From: JAZLIT01 sp045617525
GTDB lineage: Bacteria; Bacillota; Bacilli; Bacillales_A; Planococcaceae
NCBI GenBank assembly: GCA_045617525.1
Contig: JAZLIT010000214.1
Span: forward strand, 1 to 40,374
Length of the DNA stretch: 40,374 nucleotides
Direction of reading: 5' to 3'
Shown here: in pieces, positions 8,130 through 15,410 of the stretch
Numbering within the stretch: position 1 is the stretch's first letter
Layout: each line of letters starts with the position of its first letter
Position numbers and translations under genes: made by a program
Notes under the pieces: generated by a model
The model's input: the letters and a program-made list of their open reading frames with translations, nothing else
The model's database searches: none
What the model was told of the DNA's origin: nothing

Positions 8130-9194
8130 GTGAAATTAAAAAAATTAGGTTTTCGTTCGTTTTTCGAACAACAATTAAAGGAATTATCAGAGGATAAATT
8201 AAAAAATAAAGTACCAGGACGTGTACTTCTTGAACATAAGCATTCTTATCGTGTTGCTACAGAGCAAGGTGAATGGCTTGCGACAATTTCAGGTAGCTAT
8301 GCCTTCCAATCATTTTCACGTACCGATTACCCCGCTGTTGGGGATTTTGTGTTAGTGGAAAAAATGCCTGGTGAAGACCGCGCGATTATTCATCACTTAT
8401 TTGAGCGTTCTTCAAAGTTTGTGCGGAAAATGGCTGGTTTTGAGATAGATGAACAGATTGTTGCAGCAAACGTCGATGTTGTACTACTTGTGATGAGCTT
8501 GAATGCGGATTTTAATGTTCGCCGGCTAGAACGTTATTTAGTGGCTGCTTGGGATTCGGGTGCAACACCTGTCATTGTATTAACAAAGGCAGATCTTTGC
8601 GATCAGGTAAATGATTATGTTCAGCAGGTGGAGGCAATTGCTTTCGGTGTGGAAATTATGGTCGTAAGTGCGATGACTGGTGAAGGTTTGGATGCTATAC
8701 GCGCGCTATTAACTGAAGGTAGAACAGCTGCGTTGCTTGGATCGTCGGGTGCTGGTAAGTCAACGTTGACGAATGCCCTTCTATTAGAGGAAAAAATGCA
8801 TGTTTCTGAAATTCGAGAAGACGATGCAAGAGGACGCCATACAACGACTCACCGCGAATTAGTGGTGTTACCTACTGGAGCATGCTTAATCGACACACCT
8901 GGAATGCGCGAATTACAGCTTATGGATCAGGCAGATAGCTTAAATGTAAGCTTTTCAGATATTAATGAATTCGCTACGAACTGTCAGTTTAGAGATTGTA
9001 CACATAAAAAAGAGCCTAATTGTGGTGTATTATCCGCGATTGAAGATGGTGCTCTGGATGAGGCACGTTTAAACAGTTATTTTAAGCTACAGAAAGAAAT
9101 CGCCTATATGGAGAAAAAAACAAATGCTACAGCACAGTTGGCAGAAAAACGTAAATCGAAGCAAATTTCGAAGAGCATTAAAAAATATAAGTAA
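8130..9194 (+). CDS. rsgA: Ribosome small subunit-dependent GTPase A
   Basis: Circularly permuted GTPase that helps late 30S subunit maturation. 354 aa from GTG 8130, chosen because GGAGG lies 8 nt upstream; an in-frame ATG at 8115 overlaps that ribosome site. An OB-fold is expected around residues 30-80. The G motifs come in the permuted order G4 TKAD (152-155), G5 SAMTG (180-184), G1 GSSGAGKST (204-212) and G3 DTPG (255-258). The zinc knuckle residues are C285, C290, H292 and C298. The C-terminal tail is lysine-rich. It stands alone, outside the usual prpC-prkC cluster, so it may be a second RsgA copy. Expression is probably controlled by the leader/terminator upstream. Confidence 0.93.
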   Translation: MKLKKLGFRSFFEQQLKELSEDKLKNKVPGRVLLEHKHSYRVATEQGEWLATISGSYAFQSFSRTDYPAVGDFVLVEKMPGEDRAIIHHLFERSSKFVRKMAGFEIDEQIVAANVDVVLLVMSLNADFNVRRLERYLVAAWDSGATPVIVLTKADLCDQVNDYVQQVEAIAFGVEIMVVSAMTGEGLDAIRALLTEGRTAALLGSSGAGKSTLTNALLLEEKMHVSEIREDDARGRHTTTHRELVVLPTGACLIDTPGMRELQLMDQADSLNVSFSDINEFATNCQFRDCTHKKEPNCGVLSAIEDGALDEARLNSYFKLQKEIAYMEKKTNATAQLAEKRKSKQISKSIKKYK

Positions 9195-9341
9195 AGAATT
9201 ATCCTATTTTAATAACTCACAATTCGTAAAAATCTGGGGGCAATATAAATTGTCCTTAGGTCTTTTTTGTTTCTTCTTCTTTTTTGAAACTGTATGAAAA
9301 AAAGTAAATTATAGCACTTATACTCACTGTTAAATAAAAAA

Positions 9342-9370
9342 CAGCCAAAATCTTAATATTATCTTGGCTG
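9342..9370 (-). terminator. Terminator of the 4-TM protein gene
   Basis: A CAGCCAA/TTGGCTG stem with a 15-nt loop, followed on the minus strand by six T residues, 66 bp after the stop of the gene at 9437-9844. Confidence 0.6.
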
Positions 9371-9394
9371 CTTGAGTGAATGTAAGGCTTATTT

Positions 9395-9424
9395 GGGAAC
9401 GTTATTTTGAATACATATTAATAA
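9395..9424 (-). repeat. Intergenic repeat module, copy 1 (3' flank of 4-TM gene)
   Basis: GGAACGTTATTTTGAATACA followed by TATTAATAA matches the block at 10209-10235 at most positions (shared GGAACGTTATTT, GAAT and ATTAATA). Both copies lie just 3' of a minus-strand accessory gene. Confidence 0.45.
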
Positions 9425-9436
9425 AAAACGTTAGAT

Positions 9437-9844
9437 TTAATTTTCTGACGTAGCATATCGGCTAATAATTAATATATAGAATGGATATAAAACTATAATG
9501 CCATATATGAAAATGTTAAATATCGGAAACAATGTTTCACCAGAACTTAGGGGAAACAAATAGGTAAATATATAATAAAAAAGAATGAAATATGGACACC
9601 AGCTAAGGGCTAACCAGTAAGAGATTTTTTTATTTAACATCCATCTTTTTGTAAGGTGAATAACTAATAGTGTCGACAAGATAAGTCCTACTAAGGTAAT
9701 TACAGGAATAATAACCATAACAACATCCAAATTCCATTCAGTTACCCTGCTAATGCGATATACGTTGATTATAAGTTCAATTGCACTAAATAGTGATAAA
9801 GCATATAAGATACTAATGAAATTTATCTTTATAATTTTCTTCAC
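9437..9844 (-). CDS. Unrecognised four-TM membrane protein
   Basis: 135 aa from GTG 9844, chosen because GAGGAGG lies 6 nt before it; another in-frame GTG at 9850 abuts the ribosome site directly. Four hydrophobic segments (about 8-28, 42-64, 76-96 and 105-127), with basic residues between TM2 and TM3 (HLTKRWMLNKK). No family is recognised and no enzyme motif is visible. The gene lies in an accessory-looking stretch with repeated intergenic blocks on both sides. Confidence 0.6.
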   Translation of the reverse strand: MKKIIKINFISILYALSLFSAIELIINVYRISRVTEWNLDVVMVIIPVITLVGLILSTLLVIHLTKRWMLNKKISYWLALSWCPYFILFYYIFTYLFPLSSGETLFPIFNIFIYGIIVLYPFYILIISRYATSEN

Positions 9845-10121
9845 ATACACCCTCCTCGTATATTAGTAGTAAGAGCTCTTTCCGAAAGAATTTCCAGTTG
9901 ATCCGGACAACTGGAGGATCTGTTGGTTTTCCTATAGGAAGTGGTAGCCGATTGGCTCCCTCATCCTTGTGTCATGCTTTAAGCCTGTTGTTTCATATGT
10001 CGGTTTTTAATGGGCTTACCAGCAACGATAATTTTATTGATTATTGTTTATTTAGGGATGAAAAATTCACTACATTTATGTATTTTAACTATTCAAAATA
10101 TCTTTTAAAAGGGTCCCCTAA

Positions 10122-10158
10122 CGGTCGTTTGGGAAACTACTGAACATAAGCAGCCAAA
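10122..10158 (+). repeat. Dispersed repeat, copy A
   Basis: The block ending TACTGAACATAAGCAGCCAAA matches 10931-10966 (TACTGATCGTAAGCAGCCAAA) over about 37 bp with roughly three-quarters identity. The core AAGCAGCCAA also occurs inverted at 9364-9374. Confidence 0.5.
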
Positions 10159-10188
10159 TAAGCCCCATTCAATTGAACGGGGCTTATT
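10157..10188 (-). terminator. Hairpin downstream of TrmO-like gene
   Basis: AATAAGCCCC pairs with GGGGCTTATT around an inner TTCAATTGAA, a strong hairpin 84 bp after the stop of the gene at 10272. The T-run is poor on both strands, so a terminator role is only likely. Confidence 0.5.
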
Positions 10189-10208
10189 GATTCTCTACCT
10201 TTTGCTTT

Positions 10209-10235
10209 GGAACGTTATTTGAATTGTCATTAATA
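10209..10235 (-). repeat. Intergenic repeat module, copy 2 (3' flank of TrmO-like gene)
   Basis: GGAACGTTATTTGAATTGTC followed by ATTAATA matches the block at 9395-9424. It lies 37 bp after the TrmO-like stop codon, the same relative position as copy 1. Confidence 0.45.
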
Positions 10236-10271
10236 ACTATGTACCTAACTTTTCTCCTGACTAGCATTTAA

Positions 10272-10733
10272 TTATCCCCAATATTTTTCCATTAAAGATG
10301 AAGACCATTTAGGTTGCTTTACATGTCCTTTAGGTAAAAATTCATTCATTACGGGTTTTATATCAATTATTGGCGTGCCATCAATTGCATCTAATCCTTT
10401 TACAAATAGTTGTCTGTTTTTTACTTCAATAAGCTTTACAACTGTCACACCCAGTTTATTCGGTCTGTTTTTTCCACGTTGAGCAAATATCCCAACCAAA
10501 GGAAAATCTTTATTGTTTCTTGGATGCCTCGCTTCATACTGAATCTTATTATCTTCCACTTTATTAAAGTAGAAAACAATTTCTAAATGAGAAAATTCTT
10601 CAATACCTTTTAGGGAAGTTTCATCTATGTTCTCAGCCAGTTCAACTGTGGATATAATCGATCCCCAATTATCATCCAAAATCTCTTTTCTATTATTGTT
10701 TACAAAAGCAATTGGTTCAATGATATATGACAT
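10272..10733 (-). CDS. TrmO/YaeB-like tRNA methyltransferase (UPF0066)
   Basis: 153-aa protein of the TrmO/VirR (UPF0066) family. The founding member uses S-adenosylmethionine to N6-methylate t6A37 of tRNA. The family hallmark G-x-F-A-x-R-x3-R-P-N-x-(I/L)-G is present as GIFAQRGKNRPNKLG, followed by VTVVKLIEV, and later LDAIDGTPIIDIKPV matches the conserved LDGTPVLDIKPY-type segment. Start ATG 10733 has GGAGG 6 nt upstream. It is at the short end for the family, lacking the C-terminal domain of E. coli TrmO, as many Firmicute copies do. It may act on a substrate other than tRNA. Confidence 0.82.
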   Translation of the reverse strand: MSYIIEPIAFVNNNRKEILDDNWGSIISTVELAENIDETSLKGIEEFSHLEIVFYFNKVEDNKIQYEARHPRNNKDFPLVGIFAQRGKNRPNKLGVTVVKLIEVKNRQLFVKGLDAIDGTPIIDIKPVMNEFLPKGHVKQPKWSSSLMEKYWG

Positions 10734-10771
10734 AACTACCTCCTGTAATTTTTATATAATAAATTCTCTTT

Positions 10772-10872
10772 TTACTTTACATCCCTTATTCTTTGAACGT
10801 TCAGTAATTCCTGTTCATTAAATTCCATATCATCAAGGTCATAATAGCCTTCCCCCCAATATGTTTCGTTTC
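10772..10872 (-). pseudogene. Unrecognised gene remnant (C-terminal end)
   Basis: The minus strand reads a plausible acidic protein tail (TYWGEGYYDLDDMEFNEQEL onwards, ending RIRDVK and TAA) but is closed 33 codons upstream by TAA, with no start or ribosome site. Immediately beyond lies repeat copy B. It looks like the leftover 3' end of a deleted gene; the family is not recognised. Confidence 0.35.
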
Positions 10873-10930
10873 TTTATTTTTTCTTCTTCAACTCTATTGC
10901 CTTGTTAGCTGAAGTGCAACCATTCCCAAG

Positions 10931-10966
10931 CCGTCTTTTAGGACATACTGATCGTAAGCAGCCAAA
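10931..10966 (+). repeat. Dispersed repeat, copy B
   Basis: Second copy of the block at 10122-10158, sharing TACTGA, TAAGCAGCCAAA and the CGTC-TTT-GGA part. It sits beside a gene remnant in the same orientation as copy A. Confidence 0.5.
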
Positions 10967-11115
10967 AACAAACATCCCTTGTTTTGGTCAGATAAAGAAT
11001 AAGCCCATTGTGAATTAGCCACTATATTAGTCCCCTATTTATTATACCAAAATTTAGGTGGTTACCTCGTTGTTGAAAACATTTTTGAAAAGACGAATTA
11101 TTGTTACTTAGACTA

Positions 11116-11211
11116 ATCTTTAAATGTGTCGTACTATGGCTTTACAGTATCTTCATAGACAATTACTGTCTCGTAACCGCATGCAATGTAAAAAATCCCT
11201 AATGAATTTTC
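11116..11211 (-). pseudogene. Possible decayed GNAT acetyltransferase C-terminus
   Basis: Minus-strand reading ENSLGIFYIACGYETVIVYE DTVKP, then an in-frame TAG at 11134-11136, then YDTFKD. The FYxxCGYExV pattern followed by a VKP-x-Y tail resembles the end of GNAT N-acetyltransferases. The frame is also closed upstream by TAG at 11212-11214 and has no start, so it is a fragment at best. The family guess is weak. Confidence 0.3.
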
Positions 11212-11328
11212 CTAGGCGCATTTATTAACTTACATGCCATTCTAAAAATTGCAAATACGTATGTTCATTCCTTATTTCCCGTGTTAAAATGAGGAATTAT
11301 TATCACCTTAGAGAGAGTAGGCAGAATT

Positions 11329-12219
11329 TTGAATCGTTTTAAAGGAATTATGATGATACTTGTGGGCTCCATGTTTTGGGGAATGACTGGTCCCATTACG
11401 GAATGGCTGTTAGTGCATGCAGGAATGACGAGTTCATTTATGCTTGCTGTACGTTTAATTGTTGCGGGAACATTAATATTAGCATTTTTGAAAATCCGAA
11501 AAGAACCTATATTTGCGATTTGGAAGGAAGCAACTTGGCGCAGGCAGCTGCTTATTTTCAGCATTGTCGGGATGCTCGGTTTACAATATTCATTTGTATT
11601 GACGATTCAAGAGAGTAATGCGGTAGTTGCGACATTATTACAATTTTTAGCGCCTATATTCATTGTTATTTACTTGAGTATTCGTCAAAAAAGCTTGCCA
11701 CCTAAAAGTCAGGTAATCGGCATTACAGGTACGTTATTCGGCTTATTTTTATTATTAACAAATGGCTCATTGACGTCATTACTATTTAGTGAAAAGGCGT
11801 TGTACTGGGGCTTAATCGTTGGAATTACATATGCAATTTATACGCTGTACCCTGTGCGTCTTATGAATAAATGGGGCGTGCTGACAGTTGTTGCATGGGG
11901 TATGATTTTAAGCGGGATTTATTCAGCTTTAATCGGACGAATTTGGGCAACAGACGAATGGTCACTACTGAAAGATCCAACAATTGTATGGATGATGTTG
12001 GCTTTAATTGTTATCGGCTCTGCTGCATTTATCCTGTTTTTAAATAGTATGAAATATATTAGCGCCATTGAAACGAGTGTTCTTTCAAGCTTTGAACCTG
12101 TAACTGCGATGGTGATTTCAGTTATTTGGCTGCAGATGACACTTCACATTTGGCAGTTAACGGGGATCGTGCTGATGCTAATATTCGTGGCTTACTTGTC
12201 GATTGCGGGGAAAAAATAG
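11329..12219 (+). CDS. EamA/DMT family transporter
   Basis: 296-aa inner-membrane protein with about ten membrane segments in two EamA repeats (roughly 5-135 and 150-290). FWGMTGPITEWLL near the N-terminus and FLNSMKYISAIETSVLSSFEPVTA around residues 240-265 are characteristic of the second EamA repeat. The start taken is TTG 11329 with a purine-rich GAGAGAG upstream; ATG 11350 is an alternative. It probably exports small metabolites such as amino acids or purines; substrate unknown. Monocistronic, with a bidirectional terminator shared with the converging Nudix gene. Confidence 0.87.
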   Translation: MNRFKGIMMILVGSMFWGMTGPITEWLLVHAGMTSSFMLAVRLIVAGTLILAFLKIRKEPIFAIWKEATWRRQLLIFSIVGMLGLQYSFVLTIQESNAVVATLLQFLAPIFIVIYLSIRQKSLPPKSQVIGITGTLFGLFLLLTNGSLTSLLFSEKALYWGLIVGITYAIYTLYPVRLMNKWGVLTVVAWGMILSGIYSALIGRIWATDEWSLLKDPTIVWMMLALIVIGSAAFILFLNSMKYISAIETSVLSSFEPVTAMVISVIWLQMTLHIWQLTGIVLMLIFVAYLSIAGKK

Positions 12220-12220
12220 A

Positions 12221-12262
12221 AAAGTGGATTTGGAAAATAGCACATTTTCCGAATCCACTTTT
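12221..12262. terminator. Bidirectional terminator between EamA and Nudix genes
   Basis: An 18-bp stem with one G-T pair (AAAGTGGATTTGGAAAAT with ATTTTCCGAATCCACTTT) has T residues at one end and A residues at the other. It lies between two converging genes. Confidence 0.85.
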
Positions 12263-12271
12263 TGCTTGTAA

Positions 12272-12736
12272 TTAAATTGCTTGTACTCGAATTTCGCCCT
12301 CGCGATTATTTTCTTCGTCCCAAATGACTTGGATTTCAGTCACGCCATCCTTGAAAAAGTACGGAATGCGGCGACGAATTGAAGCTTGCATCGGCAGATT
12401 TCCAAGTTCAGATAGCGAAAACCACTGTGGTCTGCCCTCTTTTCCACCTTCGCTAAGTGTTCCACTAAATTCAGTTGCTAAATAATTATAAATAATAAAT
12501 CGGTCATTCAATGTTGGATTTACATATTCGTATAGAATTTTTAGCTGTATGTTTTTCACATCGAGGCCAGTTTCCTCCTTCACCTCACGAATCGCGCTGT
12601 CCGTAAAGCTTTCAGGAAAATCCACTTTCCCACCAGGAGGGATATAGCCATCAAATTCATCATGTGTTCGATTTAGTAGTAGTACCTGGTCACCATTTTG
12701 AATCATGCAAATCGTCCAGAACTTAGTGTTAATCAT
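12272..12736 (-). CDS. Nudix hydrolase (MutT-like)
   Basis: 154-aa hydrolase of nucleoside diphosphate derivatives. The Nudix box GX5EX7REUXEEXGU is complete, from G36 and E42 to R50, E51, E54, E55, G57 and L58; the glutamates bind the catalytic metal. The WTICMIQNGDQVLLLNR lead-in is typical of MutT/8-oxo-dGTP-type proteins. ATG 12736 has AAGGAG 7 nt upstream. It lies 11 bp downstream of the lipoprotein gene and probably forms a two-gene operon with it. The exact substrate cannot be read from sequence. Confidence 0.9.
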   Translation of the reverse strand: MINTKFWTICMIQNGDQVLLLNRTHDEFDGYIPPGGKVDFPESFTDSAIREVKEETGLDVKNIQLKILYEYVNPTLNDRFIIYNYLATEFSGTLSEGGKEGRPQWFSLSELGNLPMQASIRRRIPYFFKDGVTEIQVIWDEENNREGEIRVQAI

Positions 12737-12747
12737 GTTTAAACTCC

Positions 12748-13143
12748 TTATTCTAATACTCCTAAATCAATTAATTTTTCTTTATCTAACGCATTGAAAA
12801 TACCTGGAGTCCAGCTCGGTAAACGGCCAATCCCACCGATGATCTCACCTTCTACCTCGTAAATCATGATAATCAGATTTTCTCCATCCTTTTCAGACTC
12901 TTTTAGTATATATTGCGTAGTTTCAACATCTTTCCCATTATAACCATCTAAAAAGTGAATTTTTGCCGTGTGATATTTATCCATTAAATCTTCTGGAACC
13001 TCAATTATGTATGCTTCTTCTTCACCAAACGATTCAATTGTCCAACCAGCATCATTTAAGAATGCTTCATGTGCTTCATTTACCTTTTCACTACAGCCGA
13101 CAAGTGTTAACGTAAGCCCAATTATAATCAATAACTTCTTCAT
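12748..13143 (-). CDS. Small lipoprotein of unknown function
   Basis: 131 aa with a lipoprotein signal MKKLLIIIGLTLTLVGC (lipobox LVGC, Cys17). The mature acidic domain contains FLNDAGWTIESFGEE, YNGKDVETTQYIL and VEGEIIGGIGRLP, an order faintly reminiscent of DUF4830 proteins, which is a tentative link. AAAGGTGG precedes the ATG. It is anchored on the outer face of the membrane and upstream of the Nudix gene with an 11-bp gap. Nothing suggests enzymatic activity. Confidence 0.7.
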   Translation of the reverse strand: MKKLLIIIGLTLTLVGCSEKVNEAHEAFLNDAGWTIESFGEEEAYIIEVPEDLMDKYHTAKIHFLDGYNGKDVETTQYILKESEKDGENLIIMIYEVEGEIIGGIGRLPSWTPGIFNALDKEKLIDLGVLE

Positions 13144-13439
13144 TCACGTACCACCTTTCCGAAAATTTATAATATTACAATAACATAAAAAGGAAGCGCT
13201 GTGGGCTAATTCTCATGAAATAAAGAGTGTGAAATCCTCTATAATTCAAATTCTTCCTATTTTACAGTGCAATTTATAGATTTTTTTATGGTTGAGTATA
13301 GGCCCATCCTCCTTTGTTTAGCAGTTGTTTTATAGGTAAAAACTGTTGTATAGTGAGCAAGTTGGAAGCTGAAGCGGATGTTTGGGAAAGTTAGGAATGT
13401 TTAATAAGTAGAATTCATTCAATGATTGGGGTGTTTAAA

Positions 13440-14471
13440 TTGAATCAAGTGAAAATATATGCACTAACAGGAATAATTGGTGTAACAGGGGCAGTGGTTT
13501 TCGGATTTTTACACATCCCTATGCCATGGCTTCTTGGACCCTTACTGACAATTTTAGTATTAAAATTAACTACCCCACTCCCTTTGAAATGGAATAAGTA
13601 TTTCCGTGACTTTGGCCTGGTACTTGCAGGCTATTCAATTGGACATGCATTTACAATGGATGCTGTAGCTGATATTCGGCAGTATTCCCCATTAATGATC
13701 GGTGTAAATTTTTTATTTATCCTATTATTTTTTGCTATCAGTTGGCTTGTCATAAAGCGAACACAGGTCGATCAACTGACTGCTGTTACGAGTGTTGTAC
13801 CTGGCGGAATGTCGCAAATTATTGTTTATGCAGAAGAGCAAGGTAGTCAAAATATGACGATGATCATGTTTTATCAGGTACTACGTGTACTTTGTATTCT
13901 TGGATTTGTGCCACTGATTGTTGCTGGACAGTCTAATAGTGAAGCTAGTGTGTTGAGTGATGCAGCCTATTCGTGGATGTTTTTGTTATTTTTAGTGATT
14001 AGCTATGGTGCAGGTTATCTTGCCACAAAGATTCGAATTCCTACAGGTTATATGCTAGGTCCCGTATTCTTATTTATTGGCTTACAATTTGCACAGGTGG
14101 AAATTCCCGCGATTCCTGTAAGTGCACTACACATTGCTCAGCTAGTAATGGGGATTTATATAGGGTTATTGCTAAGAAGAGAGGATTTACATTTATCTAG
14201 GAGAGTAATTTTTTATGCATTTGTTTCGGCGTTTATTTACATAGGAAGTGCTTACGGTGTTGCGCACCTCGTAATTCAATTTTACCCACTTGACTTCAAA
14301 ACAAGTTTTTTAAGTATCGTTCCTCGTGGTCTAGATCAAATGGGCATCATTTCAGCTTCAGTTAATGCAGAAAGTACAGTAGTGACGGCATTCCAGTTGT
14401 TCCGTGTACTCGTTATTTCGATATTAATTATCCCGATGATTAAGTATTTTATCGGTCTTAGAAAACCGTAA
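13440..14471 (+). CDS. AbrB-family membrane protein (PF05145, 'ammonia monooxygenase' type)
   Basis: 343-aa protein with two repeats of membrane helices, each carrying the family motif IPMPWLLGPLLT (residues ~25-36) or IPTGYMLGPVFLF (~202-214). SVVPGGMSQIIVYAEEQG and SIVPRGLDQMGIISASV are the matching post-repeat motifs. The 'ammonia monooxygenase' label in databases is historical; the family is a putative transporter or regulator of unknown substrate, not the DNA-binding AbrB. TTG 13440 is preferred, with GGGGTG 6 nt upstream; ATG 13422 is in frame but lacks a ribosome site. A terminator follows at 14509. Confidence 0.85.
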   Translation: MNQVKIYALTGIIGVTGAVVFGFLHIPMPWLLGPLLTILVLKLTTPLPLKWNKYFRDFGLVLAGYSIGHAFTMDAVADIRQYSPLMIGVNFLFILLFFAISWLVIKRTQVDQLTAVTSVVPGGMSQIIVYAEEQGSQNMTMIMFYQVLRVLCILGFVPLIVAGQSNSEASVLSDAAYSWMFLLFLVISYGAGYLATKIRIPTGYMLGPVFLFIGLQFAQVEIPAIPVSALHIAQLVMGIYIGLLLRREDLHLSRRVIFYAFVSAFIYIGSAYGVAHLVIQFYPLDFKTSFLSIVPRGLDQMGIISASVNAESTVVTAFQLFRVLVISILIIPMIKYFIGLRKP

Positions 14472-14508
14472 ACTAGTTGGCATAATCAATATAAAAGCAT
14501 GTAAAAAC

Positions 14509-14545
14509 GTGTGAGAAAGTTTAGCCCCTTCTCACACATTATTTT
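14509..14545 (+). terminator. Terminator after AbrB-family gene
   Basis: GTGTGAGAA pairs with TTCTCACAC (14509-14537), followed by ATTATTTTT. Confidence 0.7.
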
Positions 14546-14626
14546 TATGATTTCACTAAAATCTTCAACTTCATCTAGTGTAATGCGTTTTGTCACTAAA
14601 TCTTCTGCGCGGAAATCATTTAGCGC
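14525..14626 (-). pseudogene. Possible decayed 3' end of a medium-chain dehydrogenase gene
   Basis: The minus strand reads ALNDFRAEDLVTKRITLDEV then EDFSEIIKIMCEKG, similar to the ending of zinc-dependent alcohol dehydrogenases (AEDLVTKxIxLDEVxE). An in-frame TAG at 14627-14629 closes it upstream; no start is seen. The hairpin at 14509-14537 overlaps its end. Interpreted as a remnant; moderate doubt about the family. Confidence 0.35.
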
Positions 14627-14703
14627 CTATGAGCCTGGTGAATTTGTAAAGAACGATTTTCGTGATGAGTACATGCTCGGGGCACTGACCATGTACATCC
14701 ACT

Positions 14704-15240
14704 CTATCTATACATCATGTGAATTTGGTCGGCAAGATAATTTGCACTGAACTGCTGCCCATCACGTAACCACCAAATAATTATGCCCACTAAGGATGCC
14801 GCTTTAATGTCAATAGCTACATAATTTTTAGTCGGTGATTTGACGATTTTTTCACGCCTCGTTTCAATTAACCGCTTCATTAAGGTGAAAAGCTGTTTTT
14901 CAAACTGCTCCATTTGGAATAAAACGCTTAGCTGTTGGCGATTTATATGTAGGTATTCCAATAATTGAATAAGTTCATTTTTCTCAGAGGAATTCTGTAA
15001 TTCCATCAGTACTTCAATCTTCCCTGACAATTCTAGTAAGACTTCCTCTGTTAATTTGGTCACTAAATCCGGAATATCTTGGTAATGCAAGTAAAACGTT
15101 GTGCGATTTAAGCCCGCCTGCTTTGCCACTTTTTGCACTGTTAAGCTATTAATCGTCGTGCCTTCTTGCAATAAATGTAGTAGCCCCTGCTTAAACATCT
15201 CCCGTGTTCGAATCGTTCGAGGATCCTCTTTTTTATACAT
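14704..15240 (-). CDS. TetR/AcrR family transcriptional regulator
   Basis: 178-aa repressor. The N-terminal helix-turn-helix spans residues ~10-57: TIRTREMFKQGLLHLLQEG, then the recognition part VQKVAKQAGLNRTTFYLHYQ. The C-terminal ligand/dimer domain is variable. Start ATG 15240 follows GGGAGTG. It is divergent from a DHA2 efflux gene with a 170-bp spacer that contains a 23-bp palindrome over the efflux start site, so it very probably represses that gene and itself, with a drug-like ligand as inducer (inference). Confidence 0.9.
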   Translation of the reverse strand: MYKKEDPRTIRTREMFKQGLLHLLQEGTTINSLTVQKVAKQAGLNRTTFYLHYQDIPDLVTKLTEEVLLELSGKIEVLMELQNSSEKNELIQLLEYLHINRQQLSVLFQMEQFEKQLFTLMKRLIETRREKIVKSPTKNYVAIDIKAASLVGIIIWWLRDGQQFSANYLADQIHMMYR

Positions 15241-15351
15241 TTTTTCACTCCCTGTCTTTTATTCGCTATTTTATCGACATACTTATAATAATTGTCTATT
15301 ACTATACAGACTGATGAAAGTTGTTCATGGTCAAGCGATTCATTAAATTGC

Positions 15352-15357
15352 TATAAT
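15352..15357 (+). promoter_or_regulatory. -10 box of the DHA2 efflux gene
   Basis: TATAAT at 15352-15357, 54 bp before the ATG. The -35 region at 17-18 bp spacing is poor (TGGTCA). The palindromic operator starts 5 bp downstream. Confidence 0.5.
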
Positions 15358-15361
15358 ATAC

Positions 15362-15384
15362 TTTATCGACATCTTGTCTATAAA
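15362..15384. promoter_or_regulatory. Probable TetR operator
   Basis: TTTATCGACATCTTGTCTAT AAA is an imperfect palindrome (TTTAT-GACA / TGTC-ATAAA) covering the expected start of efflux-gene transcription. Related half-sites TTTATCGACAT (15270-15280) and TTGTCTATTA (15292-15301) lie nearer the regulator gene and overlap its likely promoter. Confidence 0.6.
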
Positions 15385-15410
15385 ACAAATATAACGCGAG
15401 GAGTTTTAAA

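Larger units (their letters stand above)
9845..10271. other. Gene-free region with hairpins and repeat pieces
   Basis: No credible gene. It holds a CCAGTTG/CAACTGG hairpin at 9894-9914, a repeat block at 10122-10158, a hairpin at 10157-10188 and a second block at 10209-10235. The plus-strand reading frame across 9898-10143 lacks a ribosome site and is treated as chance. Confidence 0.5.

Noticed and set aside
9898..10143. Plus-strand 81-codon frame
   Set aside because: No ribosome site, odd composition, and it crosses a hairpin and a repeat block; treated as chance in gene debris.
13144..13439. Search for a gene or RNA in the gap before the AbrB-family gene
   Set aside because: No ORF with a ribosome site and no stable hairpin were seen.
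14511..14750. Plus-strand 79-codon frame
   Set aside because: Overlaps the end of the TetR gene and the hairpin after the AbrB gene; the reverse strand gives a better (though decayed) protein reading.
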